Shown here in pieces: positions 36,904 through 45,680 of a stretch of 64,000 nt of DNA; position 1 is the first letter of the stretch, and the number at the start of each line of letters is the position of its first letter. Origin of the DNA: Chitinophagaceae bacterium (GTDB lineage Bacteria; Bacteroidota; Bacteroidia; Chitinophagales; UBA10324); the NCBI GenBank assembly GCA_947469485.1, contig CANIPU010000006.1:62001-126000 (forward strand). The letters are read 5' to 3'. The notes under the pieces are model-generated. The model ran no database searches and was not told the origin of the DNA. It saw nothing but the letters and a program-made list of their open reading frames with translations. Both the position numbers and the translations under genes were made by a program.

Positions 36904-36933
36904 TTGCTAAAGCACCAACTTCTGCTATATTTG
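36904..36933 (+). promoter_or_regulatory. promoter of the prs-rplY-pth operon
   Basis: TTG (36904-36906), a 19-nt spacer, then TATATTTG (36926-36933), 20 nt before the prs ATG. It overlaps nothing but the T-run edge of the tRNA terminator. Confidence 0.6.
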
Positions 36934-36953
36934 CCACCCCAATTTTTTGGCAC

Positions 36954-37898
36954 ATGTCATCTGAAATCGAATCAAAAGTTAAAATTTTCGCCGGAACAGC
37001 GTCCGAATACCTTGCAAAAGAAATTGCAATGGAGTATGGTGTTGATTTGGGTTTGGCAAAATTGTATCGTTTCAATGACGGCGAAATGCAGCCAGTAATA
37101 AATGAAAGTATAAGAGGCGATTATTTTTTTATTGTGCAAAGCACTTTTGCTCCTGCAGATAATTTAATGGAATTATTATTAATGATAGATTCAGCTCGAA
37201 GAGCATCTGCTGAATACATAACTGCAGTTATTCCTTATTTTGGCTATGCGCGGCAAGATAGAAAGGACAAACCTCGTGTTTCTATTGCCAGTAAGATGGT
37301 AGCTAATTTATTAACTGCTGCCGGAGCTGATAGAGTAATGACAATGGATTTACATGCTCCTCAAATACAGGGATTTTTTGATATTCCGGTTGATCATCTG
37401 GAAAGCAACACGATATTTATTCCTTATCTTAAGGAGTTGAATTTACATGATATGACTTTTGCCTCACCTGATGTGGGCAGTACAAATCGTGCTAGAATAT
37501 TGGCTCAGCACTTTGAAAAAGAAATGGTGATAGTTGATAAACATCGCAAGCGTCCAGGGGAAATTGCCGGTATGACATTGATTGGTGATGTAAAAGGAAG
37601 AAATGTGATTTTGGTTGATGATATCATTGATACCGCAACAACCTTATGCAATGCTGCTTCTCTTTTAATAGATAAGGGTGCTTTAAGTGTTCGGGCAATG
37701 TGCACTCACGCTGTTCTTTCAGGAAATGCAATAGAAAAAATTGATAATTCTAAACTAACTGAGTTGGTGGTTTGCAATACTATTCCGCTTCGTAAGTTTT
37801 CTCCAAAAATAAAAGTACTATCTGTGGCACCGTTATTTGCTTCAGCAATTCGCAACATGCACGAGCACAAATCAATAAGTTCATTATTCATCAACTAA
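36954..37898 (+). CDS. prs: ribose-phosphate pyrophosphokinase
   Basis: A 314-residue class I PRPP synthetase, making PRPP from ribose 5-phosphate and ATP for purine, pyrimidine, His and NAD synthesis. Features: FNDGEMQPVI, PYFGYARQDRKD, the catalytic flexible loop VDKHRKRPGE (Lys196, Arg198), and the PRPP-binding loop VILVDDIIDTATT (218-230). First gene of a prs-rplY-pth cluster, an order shared with many bacteria. Confidence 0.97.
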   Translation: MSSEIESKVKIFAGTASEYLAKEIAMEYGVDLGLAKLYRFNDGEMQPVINESIRGDYFFIVQSTFAPADNLMELLLMIDSARRASAEYITAVIPYFGYARQDRKDKPRVSIASKMVANLLTAAGADRVMTMDLHAPQIQGFFDIPVDHLESNTIFIPYLKELNLHDMTFASPDVGSTNRARILAQHFEKEMVIVDKHRKRPGEIAGMTLIGDVKGRNVILVDDIIDTATTLCNAASLLIDKGALSVRAMCTHAVLSGNAIEKIDNSKLTELVVCNTIPLRKFSPKIKVLSVAPLFASAIRNMHEHKSISSLFIN

Positions 37899-37914
37899 GT
37901 AAATTTAATAAACA

Positions 37915-38556
37915 ATGAAAGCAATAGTTATCGAAGGAACACTTCGCTCAGGTTCAGGAAAAAAATTATCAAATGATTTGAGGAAGAACGAAGAAGTTCC
38001 CTGCAATATCAACGGCACTGAAAATTTTTGTTTTTCTGCTCCGGTTAAATCATTCAAGCATTTGGTTTATACACCAGACTTTAAAACCGCTACTATTAAG
38101 TTAGGGGATAAAGAAGTTAATTGCGTTATTCAGGAACTTCAATTTAATCCTGTTTCAGATGAACTGGTTCACATTGATTTTCTTGAACTAGTTCCAGGAA
38201 AAAAATTAACTGTTGAAATTCCATTACAATTAAATGGAACGCCAAAGGGTGCTAAAGATGGAGGTAAAATAACTCAGCGTATAAAAAAATTAAAGGTTAT
38301 AACTACTCCTGAAAAATTAGTTGAAAGAATTCAAATTAATATTGCAGATATTGAATTAGGTAAATCAATCCGCGTGATTGATTTAAAATTGGATGGAATG
38401 GAAATTTTAAATCCACCACAATTCCCTGTTGTTTCTGTTTTAATTCCTCGTGCAATTAAAGAAGAAACTCCAAAAACTGCTACACCTGTTGCCGCTGCTG
38501 CGCCTGCTGCCGCTGCACCTGCTGCAGCTGCAAAACCTGCTGCAAAAAAGAAATAA
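37915..38556 (+). CDS. rplY: 50S ribosomal protein L25 (Ctc/TL5 form)
   Basis: A 213-residue long form of L25, binding 5S rRNA. The N-terminal L25 domain (1-95) begins GTLRSGSGKKLSNDLR; the TL5-type C-terminal beta domain (about 96-185) contains LELVPGKKLTVEIPLQLNGTPKG; the final 30 residues are an Ala/Pro/Lys tail. It begins 16 nt after prs and ends 7 nt before pth. Confidence 0.95.
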   Translation: MKAIVIEGTLRSGSGKKLSNDLRKNEEVPCNINGTENFCFSAPVKSFKHLVYTPDFKTATIKLGDKEVNCVIQELQFNPVSDELVHIDFLELVPGKKLTVEIPLQLNGTPKGAKDGGKITQRIKKLKVITTPEKLVERIQINIADIELGKSIRVIDLKLDGMEILNPPQFPVVSVLIPRAIKEETPKTATPVAAAAPAAAAPAAAAKPAAKKK

Positions 38557-38563
38557 TAATTAA

Positions 38564-39130
38564 GTGAATTACCTGATTGCAGGTCTCGGAAATATTGGTG
38601 ACGAATACGCCAACACCAGGCACAACATCGGATTTAAAATTACAGAAGCACTTGCTGATGAAGCAGGTGCTTCTTTTGTTTTGGAGCGATTAGCTTTTCA
38701 TGCATCGTATAAATGGAAAGGAAAAAACATTCATTTGATTAAGCCAACAACCTACATGAATGAAAGTGGAAAGGCAATTCGTTATTGGATGAATGAAATG
38801 AAAATTCCAGTTGAGCGATTGATTGTGGTGTTGGATGATTTAGCCATTCCATTCGGACAAATAAGATTGCGGAGCAAAGGCAGCGACGGCGGACACAATG
38901 GTTTAACAAGTATTCAGCAAAATTTAAACACCACAATATATCCTCGTCTTCGATTCGGAATCGGAAACGAATTCCGTAAAGGTTCGCAAGTAAATTATGT
39001 TTTGGGGGAATGGAATGCAGAGGAGAAAAAAAATCTTGCAGAGCGAATTAAAGAATCAGCCGAAGCAATAAAAAGTATAATCAGTATCGGGCTTGAACGC
39101 TCCATGAATATTTACAATACACAGAAATAA
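38564..39130 (+). CDS. pth: peptidyl-tRNA hydrolase
   Basis: A 188-residue Pth that releases peptides from drop-off peptidyl-tRNA. Catalytic and binding residues are present: Asn10 and His20 (GLGNIGDEY...TRHNIGF), Asn66 in TYMNESG, the Asp pair at 91-92 in VVLDDL, and GGHNGL at 109-114. The start codon is GTG at 38564, 7 nt after the rplY stop; there is no alternative ATG before the conserved N-terminus. Confidence 0.96.
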   Translation: MNYLIAGLGNIGDEYANTRHNIGFKITEALADEAGASFVLERLAFHASYKWKGKNIHLIKPTTYMNESGKAIRYWMNEMKIPVERLIVVLDDLAIPFGQIRLRSKGSDGGHNGLTSIQQNLNTTIYPRLRFGIGNEFRKGSQVNYVLGEWNAEEKKNLAERIKESAEAIKSIISIGLERSMNIYNTQK

Positions 39131-39141
39131 TTTTTTGATTT

Positions 39142-39171
39142 TTTGTGACATTACTTACTTGGTTATTTTTA
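39142..39171 (+). promoter_or_regulatory. possible promoter of the FAH-family gene
   Basis: TTTG (39142-39145), an 18-nt spacer, and TATTTTTA (39164-39171), one base off the -7 consensus, 22 nt before the ATG at 39194. Confidence 0.3.
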
Positions 39172-39193
39172 GCTCTTTAAAATTTAAGCGCGA

Positions 39194-39805
39194 ATGAAAA
39201 TTTTTTGTATCGGACGAAATTATGCTGAGCACGCAAAAGAACTGAACAACGAAGTGCCTGATGCGCCTGTGATTTTTATGAAGCCACAAACTGCTTTACT
39301 GCAAAACAACAAACCATTTTATTTTCCTGATTTCACAAAAGACTTACACTATGAAACCGAAATTGTTTTAAAGATTGGAAAGAACGGAAAAAATGTTCCT
39401 GAGAAATTTGCTGGAGTTTATATTGATAGTGTTACAGTCGGAATTGACTTTACTGCGCGCGATTTACAAGCCAAACAAAAAGCAAAAGGATTGCCATGGG
39501 AAATTTCAAAAGCATTTGACCACTCAGCAGTGATTGGCAAATGGATGCCTGTAAAAGAATTTAAAGATTTGAAAAATATTCACTTCTGCATGTATCAGAA
39601 TAAAGTGATCAAACAAAACGGTAACACAAAAGATTTGATTTTCCCTTTTGAAAAAGTGATTAGTTATATTTCGCAATTCTTTACACTGCAAAAAGGAGAT
39701 TTACTTTTCACAGGAACTCCTTTCGGTGTTGGACAAGTGAACATCGGAGATAAGATTGAAGCATTTATTGAGAACGATAGTTTGTTGGAGTTTGAAATAA
39801 AGTAA
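39194..39805 (+). CDS. fumarylacetoacetate hydrolase-family protein
   Basis: A 203-residue FAH-domain protein, about the size of the minimal single-domain acylpyruvase/oxaloacetate decarboxylase (FAHD1-like) group. Visible motifs: the opening IGRNYAEHAKEL, metal-binding Glu pair in HYETEIVLKIGKNG, GIDFTARDLQ, and the C-terminal LLFTGTPFGVG. Substrate cannot be told apart within this family. It begins about 60 nt after pth and ends 8 nt before the fused E1 gene. Confidence 0.9.
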   Translation: MKIFCIGRNYAEHAKELNNEVPDAPVIFMKPQTALLQNNKPFYFPDFTKDLHYETEIVLKIGKNGKNVPEKFAGVYIDSVTVGIDFTARDLQAKQKAKGLPWEISKAFDHSAVIGKWMPVKEFKDLKNIHFCMYQNKVIKQNGNTKDLIFPFEKVISYISQFFTLQKGDLLFTGTPFGVGQVNIGDKIEAFIENDSLLEFEIK

Positions 39806-39813
39806 AACATTGA

Positions 39814-41898
39814 ATGGATCTTTCAACCAAAAATTCAAAATCAGGAATCAGTATTGATTCGCACTACCTCAAAGCATTTGAGTTGATGTGTTGTGCGAAG
39901 TACATGGCAATTGTGTATGAAGAAAATCGAGCCATCACAAAATATGTACACAGCACTTCGCGCGGGCACGAAGCCATTCAACTCGCTACAGCATTTCAAT
40001 TGAAGCCATGTGATTTTGCGGCACCTTATTATCGTGATGAAAGCATGTTGCTCGGTATGGGTTGGGAGCCGTATGAATTGATGTTACAGTTGCTGGCAAA
40101 AAGAGATGACCCGTTTTCAGGTGGAAGAAGTTATTACTCACATCCGTCATCGCGCAGAAAAGACCGACCTGTTATTCCGCATCAAAGCAGTGCAACAGGT
40201 ATGCAGGCAATTCCCGCAACTGGCATGTCGCAGGGAGTTCAGTATTTAGAGAAAAGAAATTTATTAAAGAGTGATGAACCACCTGTTGTGTTGTGTTCGT
40301 TCGGCGATGGAAGTGTAACGGAAGGCGAAGTGAGCGAAGCATTTCAATTCGCAGTGCTGAAACAATTACCGATAATTTATTTAGTGCAGGATAATGAATG
40401 GGGAATAAGTGCATCGGCTGATGAAACGCGGGTGATGGATGCTTATGATTATGCTGCCGGTTTCAAAGGATTGAAGAGAGTGCGTGTGGATGGTAGCGAA
40501 TATCATCTCGCACATAATTGCATGAAGGATGCGATAGAATATGTGCGCACGCAACGCAAACCGATTTTGGTTCATGCGAAAGTTCCGCTGTTGGGTCATC
40601 ATACCTCAGGAGTTAGAAAGGAATGGTATCGCACCGAAGAAGATTTGAAAAAACACTATCGCGACGATCCGTTTCCGAAACTGCGGAGTTTTTTATTGAA
40701 GATGGGTGTGGAAGAAAAATGGCTGAACGAAACTGAAGCACAAGCGAAAGAAAAAGTTTACAAAGATTTTGAACGCGCAGTTGCATCACCCGACCCTGAA
40801 CCTGAAAGTGTGATGCTGCATGAGTTTGCTGAAACTCCTGTGAAAGAAGAAACAGGCGACCGCTCACCAGAAGGAAGAGAAAAAGTAGTGATGGTTGATT
40901 CAGCATTGCATGCTGTGGATGAAATATTAAAAGCAAATGAAGATGCAATCTTTTTCGGACAAGATGTTGGTCGCAGATTAGGTGGTGTGTTTCGCGAAGC
41001 AGCAACACTCGCCGAAAAATATGGTGACGACAGAGTATTCAACACCGCAATTCAGGAAGCATACATTGTTGGAAGCACAGCAGGATTAAGTGCAGTCGGC
41101 GTGAAGGCAATGGTTGAAATTCAGTTTGCAGATTATATATGGTCAGGAGTAAATCAACTCGTAACTGAACTTTCAAAAAGTTGTTATCTCACTATGGGAA
41201 AATTTCCGGTGAATGCAGTTATCAGAATTCCGATTGGCGCGTATGGTGGAGGTGGTCCTTATCACAGCGGTTGCATTGAGTCAAGTATTCTTGCAGTGCG
41301 TGGAATAAAAGTTTGTTATCCGAGCAATGCGGCTGATATGAAAGGATTAATGAAAGCTGCATTCCTCGATCCGAATCCGGTAGTGATGTTCGAACACAAA
41401 GGTTTGTATTGGAGCAAGGTTCCAGGCACTGATGATGCAAAAACCATTGAGCCCGCAGAGGATTATATTCTTCCACTTGGTCAAGCAAATATTGTTCAGC
41501 AGACAAGCGAAGAAGAATTAGCAAACGGAAATACTGTTACTGTTATAACTTATGGAATGGGTGTTTACTGGGCGAAAAATGCAAGTAAAAATTTCCCAGG
41601 TTCGGTAGAGATTGTTGATTTGCGCACGCTCAATCCTTTGGATGAAGACACGGTGCTCGCTTCTGTTCGCAAGCATGGAAAATGTATCGTGCTCACTGAA
41701 GAACCTGTGCAGAATTCATTCGCGCAATCACTCGCCGGAAAAATATCTGAACTTTGTTTTCAATCACTCGATGCTCCGGTGAAAACTATTGGCGCAAAAT
41801 CATTGCCCGCTGTTGCATTAAATATGGGACTGGAAAAAGCAATGCTGCCGAATGCAGATATTGTTGCTGATGAGATTGAGAAAATGCTTAATAATTGA
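39814..41898 (+). CDS. fused E1 alpha-beta of a 2-oxoacid dehydrogenase (copy 1)
   Basis: A 694-residue TPP-dependent dehydrogenase E1 with both subunits in one chain. The alpha part (1-330) has TSRGHEAIQLA and the TPP motif from GDG (164-166) to DN (193-194); the beta part (from about 348) has IFFGQDVGRRLGGVF, VEIQFADYI and IGAYGGGGPYHSG. A charged linker of about 20 residues joins them. Substrate is probably a branched-chain 2-oxoacid or related; no E2 or E3 gene is in the window. It follows the FAH-family gene by 8 nt. A second, more divergent fusion lies at 57241-59664. Confidence 0.9.
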   Translation: MDLSTKNSKSGISIDSHYLKAFELMCCAKYMAIVYEENRAITKYVHSTSRGHEAIQLATAFQLKPCDFAAPYYRDESMLLGMGWEPYELMLQLLAKRDDPFSGGRSYYSHPSSRRKDRPVIPHQSSATGMQAIPATGMSQGVQYLEKRNLLKSDEPPVVLCSFGDGSVTEGEVSEAFQFAVLKQLPIIYLVQDNEWGISASADETRVMDAYDYAAGFKGLKRVRVDGSEYHLAHNCMKDAIEYVRTQRKPILVHAKVPLLGHHTSGVRKEWYRTEEDLKKHYRDDPFPKLRSFLLKMGVEEKWLNETEAQAKEKVYKDFERAVASPDPEPESVMLHEFAETPVKEETGDRSPEGREKVVMVDSALHAVDEILKANEDAIFFGQDVGRRLGGVFREAATLAEKYGDDRVFNTAIQEAYIVGSTAGLSAVGVKAMVEIQFADYIWSGVNQLVTELSKSCYLTMGKFPVNAVIRIPIGAYGGGGPYHSGCIESSILAVRGIKVCYPSNAADMKGLMKAAFLDPNPVVMFEHKGLYWSKVPGTDDAKTIEPAEDYILPLGQANIVQQTSEEELANGNTVTVITYGMGVYWAKNASKNFPGSVEIVDLRTLNPLDEDTVLASVRKHGKCIVLTEEPVQNSFAQSLAGKISELCFQSLDAPVKTIGAKSLPAVALNMGLEKAMLPNADIVADEIEKMLNN

Positions 41899-41995
41899 CT
41901 TTGCAATTTTTAATAATTAAGGTTTCATTTCAATTTTAAACAGGTTTTTCCATTCGAATAATCGCTTGTCAATTTTTCCTTAATCTTACACCAGA

Positions 41996-43231
41996 ATGAA
42001 TCTCTTAGAAAATATTCGTCAGGCACTGCGCGCTATCCGTGCGAATCTCACTCGTACCATTCTAACCTGTTTGATAATTGCATTTGGTATAATGGCATTG
42101 GTTGGAATACTAACCGCAGTTGATTCGCTTAAAGCTTCCATCTATACCAACTTCAGCACGCTTGGTTCAAATACTTTCAGCATAAGACAAAGCGGTCAAA
42201 GTATGAGAAGAAGAGGAGGTGGAAGTGATGAAAAGGTGAGTCCTCCGATTGTTTATGACCAGGCAAAATTGTTTAAGGACAGGTATACCTTTCCTTCAAA
42301 AGTATCTGTTACAACAATGGCAACCATGATTGCCACAGTGAAGTATAATTCAGAAAAAACAAATCCGAATATTGGTGTTTGGGGAATTGATGAAAATTAC
42401 CTGGAAGCCAGCGGATATGAAATAGCACAAGGCAGATTTTTTACTCCCAACGAAATAAAAGAAGGAACAAATGAAGTTGTAATTGGCAATGATGTATTGG
42501 TGAAATTATTCAAAAACAAATCAGACCCGATTAATCAATTTGTATCTATCAAGAATATGCGATACAGGGTTATTGGTGTAATGAAAACCAAGGGAAGCAG
42601 TATGGTTCGAAGCGGCGATAACACAGTTTATATACCTATATTAAATGCTATTCGATATTACAGAGGACCAAATGCCTCAGTTGGAGTTTCGGTTACAGTG
42701 GATAATATTGATCAATTAAATTATGCAATTGATGAAGGAATCGGATTGTTCAGGAGTATTAGAGGATTGAAACTAAGCGAAGAGAATAATTTTGAAATGA
42801 GCAAGAGCGATGCTATTGCGAATACCGTAGTTGATCAGATTAGTTATGTAACAATTGCAGCCACTGTTATTGGTGTTATCACCCTATTTGGTGCGGCAAT
42901 AGGTTTAATGAATATTATGCTGGTATCAGTTACTGAGCGAACAAGAGAAATTGGTGTGAGCAAGGCCTTAGGTGCAACCCGTAAAGCAGTACGAACCCAG
43001 TTTTTAGTTGAAGCAATTGTTATTTGCCAGATAGGAGGGTTATTAGGAATTATTTTCGGAATACTCGCCGGCAATGGTGTTTCATTATTGATTGGCGGCG
43101 ATTTTATTATTCCATGGGTATGGATTATTGCAGGAATTGTTTTTTGTTTTATTGTTGGATTGGTTTCAGGTTTATATCCTGCAATTAAAGCTTCTAAATT
43201 GGATCCTATTGAAGCTTTAAGATACGAATAG
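41996..43231 (+). CDS. MacB/FtsX-type ABC transporter permease
   Basis: A 411-residue permease of the MacB family. One N-terminal membrane helix (about 18-42), a periplasmic MacB core domain (about 45-270), then three helices (about 283-306, 335-360, 373-397) forming the FtsX domain (VTERTREIGVSKALGATR). It ends in the usual LDPIEALRYE. No ATPase or membrane-fusion protein gene is adjacent, so the ATP-binding partner is encoded elsewhere. Substrate unknown. Confidence 0.9.
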   Translation: MNLLENIRQALRAIRANLTRTILTCLIIAFGIMALVGILTAVDSLKASIYTNFSTLGSNTFSIRQSGQSMRRRGGGSDEKVSPPIVYDQAKLFKDRYTFPSKVSVTTMATMIATVKYNSEKTNPNIGVWGIDENYLEASGYEIAQGRFFTPNEIKEGTNEVVIGNDVLVKLFKNKSDPINQFVSIKNMRYRVIGVMKTKGSSMVRSGDNTVYIPILNAIRYYRGPNASVGVSVTVDNIDQLNYAIDEGIGLFRSIRGLKLSEENNFEMSKSDAIANTVVDQISYVTIAATVIGVITLFGAAIGLMNIMLVSVTERTREIGVSKALGATRKAVRTQFLVEAIVICQIGGLLGIIFGILAGNGVSLLIGGDFIIPWVWIIAGIVFCFIVGLVSGLYPAIKASKLDPIEALRYE

Positions 43232-43251
43232 GTCAAATTTTAAAGTCGTTT

Positions 43252-43884
43252 CTATTCTGCTTTTTTCTTAAAGGAAAATTTGTTTTCCTCTCCTTTTAAT
43301 AACCGACGAATGTTTTCGCGATGAGTATAAATTATTAATACCGGAAGCAGCAGCGAAAAAACATTTATCAAAATCGAATAATATTTTAGTACAAATAATA
43401 CCCGTATTGCGAAAGCAATACTTGCTGCAATTGATGAGAGCGAAACATATCGGGTGAAAAAAAACACACCAAAAAAAACAGCCATACAAACCAAGGCAGT
43501 CATTGGAAAAACCGCAATCACAACTCCGAAAAGAGTTGCCACTCCTTTTCCTCCTTTAAACCACAAATAAATCGGATAGATATGGCCGAGTGCCGCAGTT
43601 AACCCGAGCGAAAGCTGGTAAAGAATAAACTTTTCGTCAGACATTGAAATGTTGCCGAAGTAGTACGAAAGCGAAACCGCAAACATTCCCTTTGCAATAT
43701 CCATCAATAACACAATTGAACCTGCGCGATTGCCTAAAACCCTGAATGTGTTGGTTGCACCGGCATTGCCGCTTCCGAATTTGCGAACATCTCTACCATA
43801 AATTAATTTTCCGATTAATACCGAAAACGGAATTGCTCCAACCAGGTAAGCAATTTCAAAAGCAAAAATGACAGAGAAACTCAA
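43252..43884 (-). CDS. plsY: glycerol-3-phosphate acyltransferase PlsY
   Basis: A 210-residue inner-membrane acyltransferase using acyl-phosphate to form lysophosphatidic acid. PlsY motifs are present: IPFSVLIGKLIYGRDVRKFGSGNAGATN near the N-terminus, then FKGGKGVATLFG in the middle loop; five or so membrane segments. The Lys/Gly clusters bind phosphate. Convergent with the MacB-type permease, 20 nt between stops, without an obvious terminator. Confidence 0.95.
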   Translation of the reverse strand: MSFSVIFAFEIAYLVGAIPFSVLIGKLIYGRDVRKFGSGNAGATNTFRVLGNRAGSIVLLMDIAKGMFAVSLSYYFGNISMSDEKFILYQLSLGLTAALGHIYPIYLWFKGGKGVATLFGVVIAVFPMTALVCMAVFFGVFFFTRYVSLSSIAASIAFAIRVLFVLKYYSILINVFSLLLPVLIIYTHRENIRRLLKGEENKFSFKKKAE

Positions 43885-44009
43885 TTAATTTATTTGTGGG
43901 TTGTTAAATTAAAGTTCGAAAAATAATCTTAACTCATTTCAATTCTACATAAATAATTTTGAAACCTATTTTTACATTAAATTATATAAGCCGCGCAATA
44001 AATTCCTGA

Positions 44010-44801
44010 ATGAGACTTGTACCTGTTTTTCTTTTTATCAGTATGCTTTTTCTGCAAACAGGTTGCGTTACAGTTTATAAACCAAACTCAATTAACACAC
44101 CCAATTTATATGCGCGCCATCAGTTCAGGGGTTCGGGCGGACTTGGTTTAGCCGGTTGCGGAGTATTGAATTTGCACGGCGCCTATTCAGTAAACCGGAA
44201 AGTTGGAGTAACGGGCAGTGTAATGGTTCATTCAAAAAATTCGGAATACCAGGCACCAAGCAGTTTGGGGTTAGGCCGCCACAATCAGTATTTTGCCGAA
44301 GGAGGGGCAGGGTACTTTAAAAGCATTGACCGTATGAAACGGTTTTATATTCAGGCATACGGCGGTGCAGGCCTTGGTTATTCCGATAATTATTTTTCGC
44401 AACCCGATTCGCGCCACATTAAACTGCAATGCACTTACCATAATTTATATGCGCAACCCGGAATTTATTACACCAATAAATATTACGATGCCTCTTTTGA
44501 TTTACGCGCCACTTACCTCAATATGTTCGGCATTCATTCCTCATCAATTTTGTACCGGCAAAAATCTTTTTATTTTTTAAATGCCGAACCCACCGTTACA
44601 CTGCGCGTGGGCAGCAAGGGGTTCAGGGTTTTTATGCAAACGGGTTATACTTTACCGTTAATGGATACCGAAAATTACTATGCATTAAATACCGATGCCG
44701 CCAAGCAAACCCAGTCGCTCGTAAAGTTTTCGCTCGGGTTCAATATCACCTTTACCGAAAACATGCGCAACAGCCAGAAATGGCTGAAATGGAAAAATTA
44801 A
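44010..44801 (+). CDS. lipoprotein with beta-barrel-like domain, tandem copy 1
   Basis: A 263-residue lipoprotein (lipobox LQTGC, Cys about 19) followed by YKPNSINTP and amphipathic strands like those of outer-membrane proteins (GLGLAGCGVLNLHGAYSV, FYIQAYGGAGLGYSDNYF, FSLGFNITF). I do not recognise a named family. It is clearly paralogous to the next gene. Codon choice looks more GC-rich than its copy and neighbours, which may point to different ages or expression. No function proposed. Confidence 0.7.
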   Translation: MRLVPVFLFISMLFLQTGCVTVYKPNSINTPNLYARHQFRGSGGLGLAGCGVLNLHGAYSVNRKVGVTGSVMVHSKNSEYQAPSSLGLGRHNQYFAEGGAGYFKSIDRMKRFYIQAYGGAGLGYSDNYFSQPDSRHIKLQCTYHNLYAQPGIYYTNKYYDASFDLRATYLNMFGIHSSSILYRQKSFYFLNAEPTVTLRVGSKGFRVFMQTGYTLPLMDTENYYALNTDAAKQTQSLVKFSLGFNITFTENMRNSQKWLKWKN

Positions 44802-44884
44802 ACTATAAAAATTGATATGATTGGAATCATTATTCAATAAATATTCTCAGTATAATGTTGCATGAAACAATTTGAAGTTAGTTT

Positions 44885-45664
44885 ATGAAACCACTTGGAA
44901 TAAAATGTGTTTTTGTTTTGTTGCTTTTAACCCAAACAGGTTGTGTTACTTTATATAAACCCAATGCAATTAACACTCCCTTGCTTAAACAGCAAGGAGA
45001 TTTTAAAGGTACAGTTGGTATGGGTGTATCCGGAACCGGATTATTAAATATTCAGAGCGCTTATGGTTTAACCAATCATTTGGGTTTAATGTTAAATGGC
45101 ATGTATCACTACAAACATTCAACAACTGATTCGGTGATTATTGGAAAACACAAACAGTATTTTGGCGAAGCCGGTGCGGGCTATTTTACTGCTTTTGGTT
45201 CGCAAAAAAATGGGGTCTTGCAATGTTTTGGCGGCGGCGGTTTCGGTTATACAAATGATTACTACTCGCATACCGACGAGAACCATGCCCGCTCAACAGC
45301 CACCTACAATAATTATTTTATTCAACCCGGAATTGCTTATGCCGCTGAAACGGTAGAAGTTGCATTCGATTTGCGCAGCAATTATGTAAGCATTTTTAAT
45401 ATTCGATCATCTGATGCTTTTTATAACGATACAACTTTCAGCTTTATAAATATTGAACCAACATTAACGCTCAGGGCCGGCGGCAAAAAGTTAAAAGGGT
45501 TTATTCAAACAGGGCTTACGATTCCGGCCTACAATTCCGAGGCTTATTTCAGTGCAAATAATGCAAACGGGTTTTTATTTGGTCCGATATTTAAATTTTC
45601 AATAGGTCTTAACATTGCACTCAACTTATCAAAACCTGAAAAGGTATCAGTTCCTACACCTTAA
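44885..45664 (+). CDS. lipoprotein with beta-barrel-like domain, tandem copy 2
   Basis: A 259-residue paralogue of the preceding gene, 83 nt downstream. Shared blocks include the lipobox region QTGCVTLYKPNAINTP, GKHKQYFGEAGAGYF, GGGFGYTNDYYS and FDLRSNYVSIFNIRSS. The lipobox followed by strands suggests an outer-membrane lipoprotein. It converges on the 1486-residue protein gene with 16 nt between stops. Confidence 0.7.
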   Translation: MKPLGIKCVFVLLLLTQTGCVTLYKPNAINTPLLKQQGDFKGTVGMGVSGTGLLNIQSAYGLTNHLGLMLNGMYHYKHSTTDSVIIGKHKQYFGEAGAGYFTAFGSQKNGVLQCFGGGGFGYTNDYYSHTDENHARSTATYNNYFIQPGIAYAAETVEVAFDLRSNYVSIFNIRSSDAFYNDTTFSFINIEPTLTLRAGGKKLKGFIQTGLTIPAYNSEAYFSANNANGFLFGPIFKFSIGLNIALNLSKPEKVSVPTP

Positions 45665-45680
45665 AACCCTTAAGAAACTC

